A stretch of 64,000 bases of DNA, taken from positions 563,001 through 627,000 of the forward strand of contig NJPS01000004.1 in NCBI GenBank assembly GCA_002946415.1, in the 5' to 3' direction. The DNA comes from Rutstroemia sp. NJR-2017a BVV2 (lineage: Eukaryota > Ascomycota > Leotiomycetes > Helotiales > Rutstroemiaceae). The notes beneath the pieces were generated by a model. It saw only the letters and a program-made list of their open reading frames with translations, made no database searches and was not told the origin of the DNA. Position 1 is the stretch's first letter, and each line of letters starts with the position of its first letter. Below are positions 34,201 to 46,584 of this stretch, in pieces. A program made the position numbers and the translations under genes.

Positions 34201-37200
34201 GCAAGATCGCATAGCTACTCTGGCCCGCCGCCGGTACACCATTCGTGCTCTCGGACTATTTTCCTTCTGACTGCGTTGTCAACTTGTCTCCAACTCCCCC
34301 AGGAGCATCTGATTGAATCAATTGGTGTTTTGTCCTTCGTAATTTCCTTTGAGTTTTCTTATTCAGCAGTATGGGCGGAAGAGAGTGTGACAGCAGCTTC
34401 ATAGAATCTCTTGGCTATCGAGCTCGTCGTCCACACCAAGCTCTATTCGGTCGAGATCTCCGTTGAGGCTAGCTGGAGCTTGGGAGATAACGGCGTCTCT
34501 CACCAAACGCCACACAGGACTTGGTCTTACGACTACGAAATTTCAGCGACTCATGCTTCCTTTCCTAGACTTGGATCCGGAACCTTTTACCTAGACCATA
34601 GAGGTGGAAGTAATAGGAGCGCTTCAATTTTCGGTTTCCCTTGGGTAAAAGTCCGGATTCATTCCATGGATACGGCATAGGAACATTTCGCTTGGTACGG
34701 TACTCTGGGGTGAGGCTATCACAAGACGGACGAAAGTAAATAATGATAGTGGGAGGTTGATTCGGACGATAAGGGTCATTTCATAAGCACTTACGAAAGC
34801 AAAAATAGTCTCTTGTCGCAATCGTTTCTTCCTCCTGCCACTTTGCTTCATCACGGCTATCAATCTTGGCGCTTTGGGCTTCTGTGGCTTTGAACGAAAC
34901 TTGCCACTTTTACACATCGATTGCCCAAACAATGACCATCAAAACTTCTTTTTCGAACAACCTTGCAGCTTTCAGAAACAGACCAATGACCAAATTTTTA
35001 AAACAGCTCCAATCCCCTTCGGAATACCGTACAGTACCGAGTGATGGGATGGTTCGGACCATGAGCTAATTTTGCACAGACTACCTACGTCGCACGCTCG
35101 CTTTGTCTTCAACACGGCTACGGCTACTACCTCAATACATATTACATACAACTTACAGGTAGGCTTTCAGGAACTTCAGTCCACACACGCCACAGTAGAT
35201 ATTAATATTTATTAACCCACTGACAAGGTTGAGGCCGCAGCCAGATTCCCCGGAAGTGAATGTAACTCAACACCGTCTAAAAAGGGATCTTCGAGATAGA
35301 ATAGTGGTACTATGTGAGCTTTTTTCAAGGTTGTGAAGAACAACTCAGCCGGAACCGTGGTGGCCGGATTAAACGGTCATGCCAAAAACAAGTGGTCTTT
35401 GCGATGATTGCGGTCCTATCCATCCCTACAGGCCCCCACACACACCAACACTGTTTGCATTGACAGGCTTTCATCTCAAGCATGGCGGACGCAGGGTTCC
35501 GAAGCAGAAGCCAAAGCAAAATAGAAAACGCCTTGCTATTGTTCGCATTTGTTGAGTACTTGGATGTGCTGCGGAAAGAAAGCTGGAGGACATTGAGAGA
35601 GACTCAGAGAACTCACACAGATCAGCCCACGTAGGGAAACCCACCATCCGCACTGCATCAAGATCGCTTTTCCATATATTTGGGTTTTGCAGTGTCGCAG
35701 GCAGTGGAAGTTCAAAAATATTATGCATTACAGTATGGGGAACATTTGGATGCGGATCACACCCACAACTTTTGATTGCTTACAGCCCCATGTACCGACA
35801 TGCAAGAGCTAGGGTTGCAAGGTCAGATTCTAGATTTGCTTTTTTGCATCAAAAGAATAGCCAAAAGCCCAAGCGACATCATCATCGTCAAAGGTTTGAA
35901 CCTCAACCCAATATCCCATTCCAGTACCAATTGATTAACTTTTCAGGGCTTCCAGCACAAGGTAAATTTGTTAATCAATTTGAGATACAGCCGTATTGGC
36001 AACATTGGAGCTGATCGCTTGCCCAAGCCTGTCTCAGATCCCTCGATATCATGTTCCAAAAGCTCGTGACTGCCCAAAGTTGGCCTCGTCTCGCCCTCGA
36101 TATTCGTGGAGGAAGGAGACTGGCTGAATATGGGAGGCTAGAAGGGTCAGCCATTGTGCCAGCAATGGAACTTTGGACGCCATCTACTATGTCCGGCCTG
36201 ATCTAAGCTCCCTATCTATCTTACGAAGGGCTTCGAGAACCTTGGTGGACATTTGTCACACAAGGGTCATTTTGTGATATTTCCCACACCGCGAGATTCA
36301 TGAAGCCTTCCGCTCGCCCCGACGCAAGGAGCGTCCAAAAACGCTCACTAAACATACCGTTACCATAGAAGGAAGTTTTCAAGCCTCCATTTGCATCCCA
36401 GAACAGTTTCCAGCGAACGGAAGAAGCACTTCATCTTGTCTCGTCTGCCCGTTTTGCGTCATTACGCATGTGTGCACAAATAACCAGATCTACGTACCTT
36501 TGACAATTTGATTACTGACAGCTTTATGGCCAAAATCATGGTACACACGTTGATTCAGTTTCTTATGACAAATCACACTGAAATGGACGAGCTTTACAAG
36601 CCTCTATTTGCTATAGATGTTCGATTCTGGCGCTGAATTACACTCGTTCGAGATCATTTGAAATTTCCGCGTCGCAAGTCGTGATCCATGAAAACGCCGA
36701 TGACGGAAGTAAAGGCAATGGAGATCTTCCGCGGCAGGTTACTGCTTGCCTGCTGCCGCTCCCCGAGACACCATGATTCTAAAATGAAAATGGCAGGAGA
36801 TTAAAGGAAAGCTTACTCGGGCCTGGCATGGAATCGCACCACTTTTACACTTTTTCCTATCTGAAAACCCTATCGGGATATGGTTGACCACGAGTCACGT
36901 TGTCTTACTCCTCATCTTGCGAAATCATTGGCAATACGTGACCCACGTATATTCTCCTCCAACTCACCGCCTCTACTTGCGCCCTTGCTCGTTAACTTTC
37001 ACTCCCGGCATCAGACCCTGCAGTTTTGGAGGCCCTTGCCTTTACAGTAGAACACTTGCATTTTGCATGCATATGCACCACGGGTGGACGCAGCTGGATC
37101 CTGGCCAATCAGTGCGCAAGCAAGCTCGAGAGCAAAAGGTGGCTGGGCATGGATGTTCTTGGTCGTTTCATGCAATCAACACCGCCGCATGTCTAGGACG

Positions 37201-37733
37201 AAAGAAAGTCCGGAGGATGCAGCTAGGGATGGTCTGAGCTCTGTCGCGCGGGTTATGAAGCAGACCACGACGACCACATACTAAAGTACATAGTACGGAG
37301 TACATAGCGCCCACCACCTTCCAAGTACGCAGTTCGGCTCCCAAGCAATTAATCACGAAAGAAACGTTTTCCGTCGAAAGTTGTTCTGATCCTTCCGTCA
37401 ACGGTCTCGACCGGACTGTCTCTCGCTCAGCCTATCATTCTCCCAAAAACCCCTCATCCGAGTGTCGATCACAGCATCGATTGGGACAGTTTGAGGAACG
37501 TTACCCCAATCACCGTCAACCACGTCTTGAAGGCCGAGCTTTTTGCACCCCTCCAACAGTCCAACTCCGGCGTCTAGGGTTCCAGCTTTATCCTATCCGA
37601 GCCAAGGATTTATACGCTCAGCGCGGTGCAGCGGCCCCACTGATAAACCCCACCACTACGAGGGGAAAGAGCAATCCTTCCAAGTCAGCATCATCCAGCA
37701 TCATCTCGCATCGCCAAAGCACCTTCGCCTCCC

Positions 37734-37775
37734 ACATTCGCCCGCACTCGCCCACACTCGCCCACACTCGCCCAC
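37734..37775. repeat. 10-bp tandem repeat (acactcgccc), four copies
   Basis: Four consecutive copies with one variant base in each of the first two. The period of 10 is close to one helical turn. No coding frame uses it convincingly. Confidence 0.85.
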
Positions 37776-40568
37776 CTCCTGCTCCCGCACAATGCAACTC
37801 CGTAGTACTAAAGTACGTACAGTCCAGTACTGTACAATGTATATGTATGTATCTTCCAAAATAGCTGCCGAACGAACCATTCGCAATGACGGAGTATAGC
37901 CATGCCTCCCGACGCAGAGTAGGTAAGCACTATTCGCCGACGGACGAATAATATGATACAAACACAACCGAATTGGTGATTCGTAAGGCCGTTCTGCACA
38001 CGCGGAAAACGGTCCGTCTTACTCTAGACCAGGTTTCATGAGCTTGTGGCTGCTTGGCTCCAATCACTGGCCCGCTGGTAATACGCACAACATCTCGCCC
38101 ATGTCTATCGCGTAGCGAGGTAGCTCGCTGACGGCACGATGTCCCAAAAAGTGTCACCGAGTACGATTTCACCCACAAGATTGGAAGTTATTTCCCTTTT
38201 GCGATTAGCGCGTCGATTTAGAGTTACCGGATGGCAAAGTTGGACAAATCAGTGTTTCATGATTTTTTAGGACAGTGAGCAGCTCTCTAACGTGAGAAGT
38301 GGTTATTTCCACATCATCGATGATGATGATTCAATTAGATCGAACGAGGTCTGGATTATCTTGCCGTTTACCGTCGAGGAATTTATGGTGGGAGAGTGAT
38401 ATCCTCAGAGATTTCATTAATCAACCTGACCGGGGAAGAAAAAGAGGTCTCGTTCAGTTACTCTTTTGGGTCAGTGAGGTGGATGGCGTTTTAGCGTGCT
38501 CTACACCGCTTCTCTACCGAACCCCTCCTCTCGTTCGTTTTCTCAGGGCTCTCAACAAACGAACGCCGTCGTGAAAACAACCTTCACTTGTGATCTTAAT
38601 AGTAATCCTAAGCTTTCTGATATAACGTGGACATTGGGTGGGTTCAATGGGCATTATCTACGATCTGACTCAGAATCCAATGTCAACGGGTTACCAATTC
38701 CCGCAGCTTTCAGGCCAATATCACGTCTTACAGTCTGGCAAATGAATTCACGTTAGACGGACTCCGAAGATCGAAGCACGAAACTGGTCAGCTTGTCAAC
38801 ACCGAAGCCCTTGAATCAATCCATGACCATGATCTGGAAGGGGCGGCGAAAATAGATGAACCAACATTGGGAGGTGTGAAAATACCACTTCCCCGAGGTA
38901 GGTTGGAAGAAGCGAAAAGCATCCAACGATGCTGACATACCATCTCGATCTTCCGGCGTCAAACAAACAACCAACCCATTTTTAAATATAGATACAGTAT
39001 AGACTTCATCCGGTATCAATATTTCATATTCCCTGACCCCTCCCATAGCTTGAACCCTCCATCCCCCCCCATCCATATTCCCATACCTTTGCAAGAAGTA
39101 GTTGCATTACTTCCGCTGCGGGCTTTAGGTCCCCAGGGAGTAAGTCCTCTGTAGGGGTGCACAAATACACTGGCAACGGATACTCCCGTTTTCGCAGGCG
39201 TACTTTTGACAACTTTCTATCAAGTCAATGTCCTCGTGACCCTCACATGGTTCAATTTTTCTAGCCTGTCGGACTGAACCCTAAGATTGTGTGGCTCTCG
39301 TGTCCCAAAAGATGCAAAGCTCCTCAAATTTATATTGCTTCCGCATGAAATTTAAATGAAGCTGTGCAACCACCAGAGCGGCTCATCCAGAAACCAACTT
39401 ATCAACCGGTAGAGGCGTTGCTCGATTATGTTTCTGAAAATGGCCGACACAAGTTGCTAAGACGGCTGGTAAATGAGAAAGTTATATAAACGACACGGAA
39501 CATGATGAATAAGAGAGGCAAACAGGGTGATGGGCAAGACACGCCACTTGATTGCATGCTATGGCTTTTTGAATAGTGGTGGTATTGGTGGTGGTGGCCC
39601 GTCTATCACTCCAGGGAATACAAAATGCACAACATAATGCAGTTGAGCACATACGCAGGCAGTACAGCACATGTAAACGATCGTGCAGAGAGCCGGTACA
39701 AGGCTTCTGCGAGGCACTGCGAGGCGGCAACTTGCATTTCATCTCCTACCCTCATTATCCCCCTTGATGTACGCAGCATAGGTAGCTTCGAAACAGAGTT
39801 AAAAAAACCCTCCCTCGTAACCAGACCAGACACAAAACGAAAATATCTCTGGGAATTTGAGAAATAATAACAAACAACGGAGATTTTTTCTCCCACCCAA
39901 ATGATTTTTGTCCAACGGAAGACTCCTCTTCAGATGGGATCGGACGATGTATGAACGATGGCTTCGGAGTGAAAAGCAGAATATGCGCGGGCGGGCGCGG
40001 GATATTCTTCTAGGATGTCATTGACGGAACGGCATGGTGTAGACACCCTTCGATTCGAATCTTCGAGCTTAACGGATGAGTTCCTTCCTTGTGGAGATTT
40101 CGGAAATTTTTTCTCATCAAACGGTGATACATGGCTTCTCATATTTTTTTTCTTTAGCTTTTCGTGAAGAAGCCATCTGCGTCTTCGTCACCGGGTATCC
40201 CTTTCAGAATGTCTCGGCATGCCGAAACTAGCTTCTTGCTCACGTGCTTTGGCGCCAGAGTCGCGCCTGCTGTACCGTAACTCTGTCAACGACATTCTTC
40301 TCGCTTGTGGGAGCGCGACGAGACGGAACAAAGAATTGTTATGATATTTGTCACTTAGTGCGCGAGATACTTTCAATTTGCTGTCATTTGTCTTGTGCAC
40401 AATGGACTAGGATGGGTGCTGCGTTGCATTCACTGCTTTTGGATACGTGCTTCATTCATTCCTTGAGTGCTTCTTCTACACGATTTGGGCTCTTCACGAC
40501 TTAGGCATCTGCAGTCCCTGGCATATCATCAGAGTTGGGAAAGAGTTGCATTTACGAAACGACTGAAT

Positions 40569-41548
40569 ATGCCGCCTCCAAAAGCACAGCTACCTCCTGC
40601 AGCACAACCGGTTTTCGGTGCCCACTTTGATGCGTGGAACTCATCATCATCAGGGCATCAGCACGCAGAAAATCGGATGAGCGGGTCGACAGGATGGAGA
40701 GAATCTCGCGCGATGAAGCTAGGTCATCAGTTCAAGAGTGGTGGAACGGGCGGCAAGAGGGTCCACGATACAGTGGGTGCAGGATCTGAAGACTGGGATG
40801 AGAAGGCGAAGGCTCTGATACCCAAAGACGTCAAGGCGAGGGCAAGGCGAAGCATCCGCGATATGCTAGTGGGGAAGCCGGGCTGTACGTGTTTGTTTCG
40901 CTGTCCTGTTTACATTCCATGCTACTCTATGAAACGTTGCCCGTACTGATGCAGGCTCGGCCATTTCTAGTACCCATGAGCGCCGGAGAACAATCAATGG
41001 CCAAACGGAAACGGGAGGATGAAACGAAAGAGGAAGACAAGCCCCAGAAGTCTAGAGGCATCTTTGATGAGTTGGTCGTTTACATCAATAGGAGTACATA
41101 TCCAATGGTCTCAGACCACAAGCTCAAGCAGCTGTTGGCGGAGAACGGTGCCAGATTGTCGACACATCTGGGCAGACGCCATGTCACACATGTTATTTTG
41201 GGCAAACCTTGCGGAAGAGCTGGGAGTGGAGCTGGTGGTGGTTTGGCTGGGGGGAAGATGGACAAAGAGATACGAAGGATTGGTGGTTGTGGAGTAAAAT
41301 ATGTCGGTGTAGAATGGTACGGGCCTTCCGGCGTCCCCTGTTCGCATATTTTTTTCTCCATGCTAAGCACTTTTGCTCACTACAGGGTTCTTGAAAGCAT
41401 CAAGGCTGGGAAAAGATTGTCAGAGACGCGGTTCTCGAACTTGAAGGTGGCGCCCAAAGGACAACAAAGTGTTTATGGCCTGTTCAGGAAGAGTTCGGCC
41501 ACGATAACCAGCGTAGGATCAGCGGGTGGCGTTGAAGACACTACTTGA
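40569..41548 (+). CDS. BRCT-domain protein
   Basis: Small nuclear-type protein with a single BRCT domain, a phosphopeptide- or DNA-end-binding module of repair and checkpoint proteins; the exact function is unknown. Exons 40569-40884, 40971-41316 and 41386-41548 give about 274 aa. It starts MPPPKAQLPPAAQPVFGAHF, followed by a hydrophilic segment (FDAWNSSSSGHQHAENRMSG, GWRESRAMKLGHQFKSG) often seen before Rev1-like BRCT domains. The second exon has KRKRED, then the BRCT domain: IFDELVVYINRSTYP, HKLKQLLAENGARLS, RRHVTHVILG and, across the last splice, VGVEWVLESIKAGKRLSE with the conserved Trp. The last intron (69 nt) is a multiple of three with no in-frame stop, so retention would insert 23 residues right after that Trp. 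The polymerase part of Rev1 is absent. Confidence 0.85.
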
Positions 41549-42297
41549 CCGAGCAGATGATCATCTCCCCGGGTCTTTCGAATTTTTTCTTTTTTCTTTC
41601 TCGAACTTGAGATTCCTCAGGTCTGTATCATTAGTATGTCATTAGGGCTTACGGACGGATTGAATGCATGTATCATGTATATATGTCATGGTTGGGTATA
41701 ATACGGCTGGCTGCCGACGGATTCTGGTGTTTGGACTCTGGGGTGCGTTTACTCTGCATCGCGTAGCTGCATAGCATAAGGTTGGTGAGGACATGATTTG
41801 GATGGTGTGGAGGAGTAGCGGTTGATGTCATGGATTTATGATATACGATTTATTCAATTGATTGCTTGTAGCATAATATTATTCCAAATCAATACATTAC
41901 GATCAATATCTTGGACCTTTGGAGCATTGTGGTGAAAGTCGTGAGGGGAAATTGCTCAACTTAAGTTTTCATCAGAGAGTTTTGAAGAAAGGCTTATCGG
42001 GGTAGCTGAACTCTAATGATGAAATTAACTGAGGTTATTGCTGAAGCACCTTTAGAGTTCTCGATGCATATACACGGCAGCGAGGTTAACAGGATTTGAG
42101 GTGGTGCATTTGAACTGCCGCCATCGGAGCGGAAAAACTGTTTCGATTATGCCCGTTGCCCCGTAAACAACAAAAAGCACCAGTCACAACATAGGCACAC
42201 CACAAAAATTGTTTATCCAAACTACAGTATCTGCACCACAGATGACCACTGACTCAGAAATACACACACCACAATATCAACATTCGAAAGTCAGCAA
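41549..42297. other. Intergenic, 749 bp
   Basis: 3' side of the BRCT gene and promoter of the coiled-coil gene. No coding frame or repeat is seen. Confidence 0.5.
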
Positions 42298-44514
42298 ATG
42301 GCTTCGCCCTTAACAGCATTATCCAGCGCAAGTATCAACTCCGCCAGTCCGTCACTCAGCCGCGAAGCAAGCAGCGACACCATGTATGAAGATAACAGCT
42401 ATGCCGAAAACACCCCCGACAGTACGAGCCCAGCAAGCTCCTCACCCTTCGTCGATGCGACAACCGATGCGGCGGACCCAAATAGGGAGAATATATCGCC
42501 AACAAAGGGGCACCGGCTGTCGTTGAAGGGACCTGTTGATCGCGACCACCCGTCCCCCCTGAAAATGCTGAAGAGTCTCACTTCACCGTCGCATTCACCG
42601 CGGACATCAGTCGATTTCGCGAACAGCCCCAGGAAGAACTCCGCACCGAAAAGATTCCCTGTCAAGCCGAGTATCGCTTCGCCGGCGAAAACACCTGTTG
42701 TTGTGGAGACGGATATCGATATGGATGAAGCGCCTAGGGACAATGAGGGACTTAATAAAGCGATGGAGATATTGGAAGATATAGACCCGGACGGGTCTCA
42801 CGATGATTCCCGCGACGAAGGAGAAACCATAGACGAGACCTTCGCGATTATTGAGTCTGGTAGTGGCGCAAGCGGCAGCGTCGCAGAAAACGAAGTGCAA
42901 AATTTGATGGATGATACGATGATTAGCACACTCAGCGACTTTTCAGCCATGCCCGACATGACTATGTTTGCGAAGCTCGGCCGCACTCCGAGACAGAATC
43001 ACCGAATGAGCACCCCGGTTACGGCACGCCGACACGTTGACGACACAAATTCACCATCGCCTACCCCACGTGCGCACCGAAATGTGAAGAGCAGAGATGA
43101 CGGGAACACTACTAATCTTATTCTCGATTTCACGGAACAGATGAATGGTTTTTCCGGTCGTGGTCCATCACCGGCAAAACATAGAATTTCACCTTCCAAG
43201 AGTTCGATGTCCGATATGTCGTGGTACTCACAAAATACTGCGGCTACACCTGCCTCGAATAGGATGTCGAACCTTCTCGATTTCGATATTCCGCCTGCGC
43301 CGACTCCAAGAAGTATGCCTTCTATTACGCCACGAGAATTGGAGAGCCTGAAATCAAATTTTCTGTCGGAAATTAGTAATTTGAAAGCTTCGCTCAGTGG
43401 AAAGGAAGCTGAATTGCAATATATGAAGACGGCGATTGGTGATGCGGAGAAAAGAGTAGGCGAAAGTATGGAGCAATTGCGAGAGGGACGAATTCTACAA
43501 GAACAGCTTGCCGTGGAAAAGGAGGAATGGGAGAAGAGGGGAAGGGAGATGGAAGCGGTGTTGAGAAATGTGAGGGAGGAAATGTTGAAAGCTGAGCAGG
43601 AAAGAGAGGATCTAGAAGGTCGCTTGGAGGAAAGTGAGGGAAGAAGAGCGGCTGCTGATCTGATGGCTCAAGATGCTCAAAGAATGTTGGCACAGATGCG
43701 TGCAGGAAGAGTGACTTCACCCACGTCGGAAGCTATATCACCGACCGATTGCACTTGTGGTGGAAGAACTGTCGAACTCGCGGTTGAGAAGGTGTCGAGG
43801 GAATTACACGCGCTATACAAGGAAAAACACGAGACTAAGGTCTCTGCGCTCAAAAAGAGCTACGAACGCCGCTGGGACAAGCGAGTGAAGGAGCTTGAAA
43901 TAACAGTCGAAGATCTCAGCAAGGAAAACGAAGACCTCAAACATGGTCGCGATGCCACTTTTACGAGAGCTGAACCATCGCAAGAAGACCTCGAAAAAGA
44001 AGCCGCGCGAGACGTTCGAACCAAGGAGCTAGAAGTTGAACTCGAGCATCTAGGTCATGAAATCCAGAACGTAAAAGCAGATAATGAAGATCTGCGCCAT
44101 CTCCTCGAGGAAGAACGTTTCGAGAAGGGCAAATTGGTACAAGCTGTCGACGAGATGATCCCGCTTATGGCTGCATACGACGAAATGCTCGCGAAGACTA
44201 TGGCGGAGGAGAAAGAGAAGCCCGCGCCGATGGTGCCGGAAACTCCCGCGTCGGCAACGAAGAAATCGAGTGGTTTGGAGGCGCTCAAGAGTCCGGCTAG
44301 AGCGAATAGCGTCTCGCGGATTGGTGGGTTGAGAGCCCCGAGCTCGAGTCGTATTGGGAAGGGAATCCCGAGTCTGGGCGGTCAGCCGCATCATGAGAGG
44401 AAGGGGAGTATGAGTTCGCAGGGGAGTAGGCCGGGGAGTGGGTTGGGTCTGGCGTCTAGGAGTGGGATCATGAGCTCGATTGAGAAGATGGGGTCGGCGG
44501 GGTATAGGGGGTAG
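42298..44514 (+). CDS. Large coiled-coil protein, probably cytoskeletal or spindle-associated
   Basis: Single exon, 738 aa. I do not recognise a named family with certainty; fungal homologues are often labelled kinetoplast-associated protein-like, which says little. Residues 1-340 are disordered and rich in Ser-Pro and Thr-Pro sites (SPSLSREAS, ENISPTKGHRLS, SPLKMLKSLTSPSHSP), suggesting proline-directed kinase control. A short conserved-looking motif, DTMISTLSDFSAMPDMTMFA, sits at about 207-226, followed by FAKLGRTPR and LILDFTEQMNGF. Residues 345-635 form a long coiled coil broken by a small TSPTSEAISPTDCTCGG linker. The basic C-terminal 100 residues have repeats of the type SRIGGL / SRIGKG, like microtubule-binding tails. 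The role is inferred from architecture only. Confidence 0.75.
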   Translation: MASPLTALSSASINSASPSLSREASSDTMYEDNSYAENTPDSTSPASSSPFVDATTDAADPNRENISPTKGHRLSLKGPVDRDHPSPLKMLKSLTSPSHSPRTSVDFANSPRKNSAPKRFPVKPSIASPAKTPVVVETDIDMDEAPRDNEGLNKAMEILEDIDPDGSHDDSRDEGETIDETFAIIESGSGASGSVAENEVQNLMDDTMISTLSDFSAMPDMTMFAKLGRTPRQNHRMSTPVTARRHVDDTNSPSPTPRAHRNVKSRDDGNTTNLILDFTEQMNGFSGRGPSPAKHRISPSKSSMSDMSWYSQNTAATPASNRMSNLLDFDIPPAPTPRSMPSITPRELESLKSNFLSEISNLKASLSGKEAELQYMKTAIGDAEKRVGESMEQLREGRILQEQLAVEKEEWEKRGREMEAVLRNVREEMLKAEQEREDLEGRLEESEGRRAAADLMAQDAQRMLAQMRAGRVTSPTSEAISPTDCTCGGRTVELAVEKVSRELHALYKEKHETKVSALKKSYERRWDKRVKELEITVEDLSKENEDLKHGRDATFTRAEPSQEDLEKEAARDVRTKELEVELEHLGHEIQNVKADNEDLRHLLEEERFEKGKLVQAVDEMIPLMAAYDEMLAKTMAEEKEKPAPMVPETPASATKKSSGLEALKSPARANSVSRIGGLRAPSSSRIGKGIPSLGGQPHHERKGSMSSQGSRPGSGLGLASRSGIMSSIEKMGSAGYRG

Positions 44515-46584
44515 GTGTGAGGGGGTTGGGTGTTTGGGAGGGGTTGTGGGTTTGGTGATTGTATATTCTTCTTTCTTGGTGGTGAAGGTGATTGATCGGG
44601 TTGGGCGCGCGGGCTCGCTTGTAGTGGAAGGAATCATGGCTGGTGGACTGCAATGGACATGATATGAAGTAATGATTCTTACGGCTTTGGATTATGGAAT
44701 GGTTCCAAGGGACGGAAATGGGCTGGCTAAGGGATGGATGGAGTATGTGTGGGTGCGAGAGAATAATTGTTGGCGAAGGAAACATTTTCTTTGGATGGAT
44801 GAATGGGGAACTGACTTTTTTGTATCGTCGATTCAGTGATCCGAGCTTCCTTTGCGTCTGCGTCCCTGTCGAGGAATGGGGCGTTGGAGGTGGGCTGCTA
44901 GTTTACTTACTTTACTCGTACTTTGCTTTAGATGGCCTGGACTGGACTGGATTGTTTGTGCACGTACTGCTTTTACGGTGGTGCTTGTCGTTAGGGCTAG
45001 GGCGAATACCATTTTATGTTTGAAGCTCGATTTCGTGAGTGTCTTTGCGAGTGGTGCTGAGGAGTTGAGTGTGTTTGTGATTATGATTGTGATTTTAATG
45101 TGGTGTGAGTGTGAGGGTATAAGGAGGGAGATGCTAATGGGGAGGAAGATATGGATTGGGTTAGTGGTCAGTTTGATAATGCCAGTAACTCGTTTACGGG
45201 TAGGGAGGACTGCTTTTGTTTTAGATGTGAAGTAAAGAAACTTCTTTAACGGTATATGAATGGATTGGTTGACTCTGCCCGGTGATGAATGAGTAGAGTA
45301 GAGTAGAATGAGATCATGAGTGAGTAGATAGATCGGGGACATTGTGGATGGATGGATATATTCTCGGGGAGAAGACCACTTAATGTTATTCCAGCTGTGC
45401 AATTGCATTCATTATGTTTCTAGCTTCTCATTTCTAGTCTATGGATGCTGCTGCTTCTGTGGTAAAGCCCCTGGAGGCTTTGGTAAGTGGGAGTAGAAAG
45501 TGCAGGTTCGCAGTGTGCAGTGTGCTAAGGGATATCCGCATCGCTTACTTACTTGAGCTAGTTGATAGAGCGGGGATCTAGGTTCGAGGAGTTCCTCGCT
45601 GGATTGATACATAGGTGAGTGTTTGAGAAGCGTTGAGAAGGAAAAGAGAAAGGGAACAGAATAGAAGTGACATTGTCGCTGGAGGAGCTGGAACAAGTTG
45701 GGTCTTTGGTCTAGGTATTAGCTAGCGGAGTTATGTAGCGTCGTCTCTCTTTTCTCTCTGTTTTGTTGTGTGAAGACGTATCTCTTGGTAGATCTAGAAG
45801 TAAACAATTCAAATTCACTGTGGAAAATGGTTCAGACGTGTTTGTCGAGTCTTTCGTCTTGGTGGGGGAAGGATACGATGTGTATAAGAGAAGAGAATTA
45901 CTCCTCTTCCCTTCTTAGCCTTGTTGTGCGAACAAAGATAGGTCTTTGACTTGCAGTGCGGACCGTAAAACCACTGTCTATCTTGTTAGGCAAAAAGATG
46001 GTGCGGCATCTATTAGCCTCGCAATAGGCAGCTACGGAGCTATTATACGTGTGCCACAACTGGGACGCATTTGATCATTTTTCTTTTCACTTCAGTAATG
46101 TTCACCCAACAATAGAAGACTTTTTACTTCACTAATTCAGTGAATATTTACAAGCTCCGAGCCCTAAGTGGTGTATTCTAGCATACCGAGAAATGAAAAC
46201 ACCTGAATAGGTTGCAAATAGTCAAACCTGATGTCGAATAGCTCTAGCACTAGCACCCAATCGCCAATCAGGAGGACGGGTAAACTAGTGAAGTAGAGAT
46301 AGCACACCATCCGATAGGTATTCATAGTTGTAGGTCCTATAGTATAGATTAGTACGGTCGTTCTTGTTATTATAAAGCGCGTCCAACAGCCTTTCTTGCA
46401 AAGAATGTTTTCCGATTTCTTCTCTACAAAATTTCTGTATATCAACTATGCTCCCAGATCGTCCGTGGCTATAGCTGTACAGCTCCGCTCGCTCTCGTCG
46501 GAAGTGTTGCTATTGTCCACTTCCTCACTTCTTCAAGATCACAAATTCCTTCACTTCTTCCAAGATCACATCTTCTTCAGAACC
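44515..46584. other. Gene-poor interval, 2.1 kb
   Basis: Short frames only. G-rich text near 44.5-45.4 kb makes long but unconvincing frames on both strands. The 3' UTR of the coiled-coil gene lies at the start. No tRNA or repeat family is recognised. Confidence 0.45.

Larger units (their letters stand above)
29555..40568. other. Long gene-free region upstream of stuA, 11 kb
   Basis: No frame in this interval shows family resemblance or a convincing exon structure. The first 2 kb beside stuA is rich in simple repeats and likely includes its leader and promoter. In Aspergillus nidulans stuA has a long, complex leader with small upstream frames (established there), which makes a long leader plausible here. 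The rest, about 31.7-40.5 kb, is mixed-composition DNA with dispersed microsatellites. It may hold distal control elements or non-coding transcripts; the sequence alone shows neither. Confidence 0.5.

Noticed and set aside
35325..35728. Possible two-exon small gene on the minus strand, with a Cys-rich second frame (CQCKQCWC)
   Set aside because: Splice frames do not join cleanly and the text resembles no family; too weak to list as a gene.
30763..37775. Short tandem repeats as a possible CRISPR array
   Set aside because: Units are 6-10 bp without spacers, in a eukaryotic genome; they are simple repeats.
45570..45600. GGTTCGAG word resembling a tRNA B box
   Set aside because: No matching A box, anticodon stem or acceptor stem could be folded around it.
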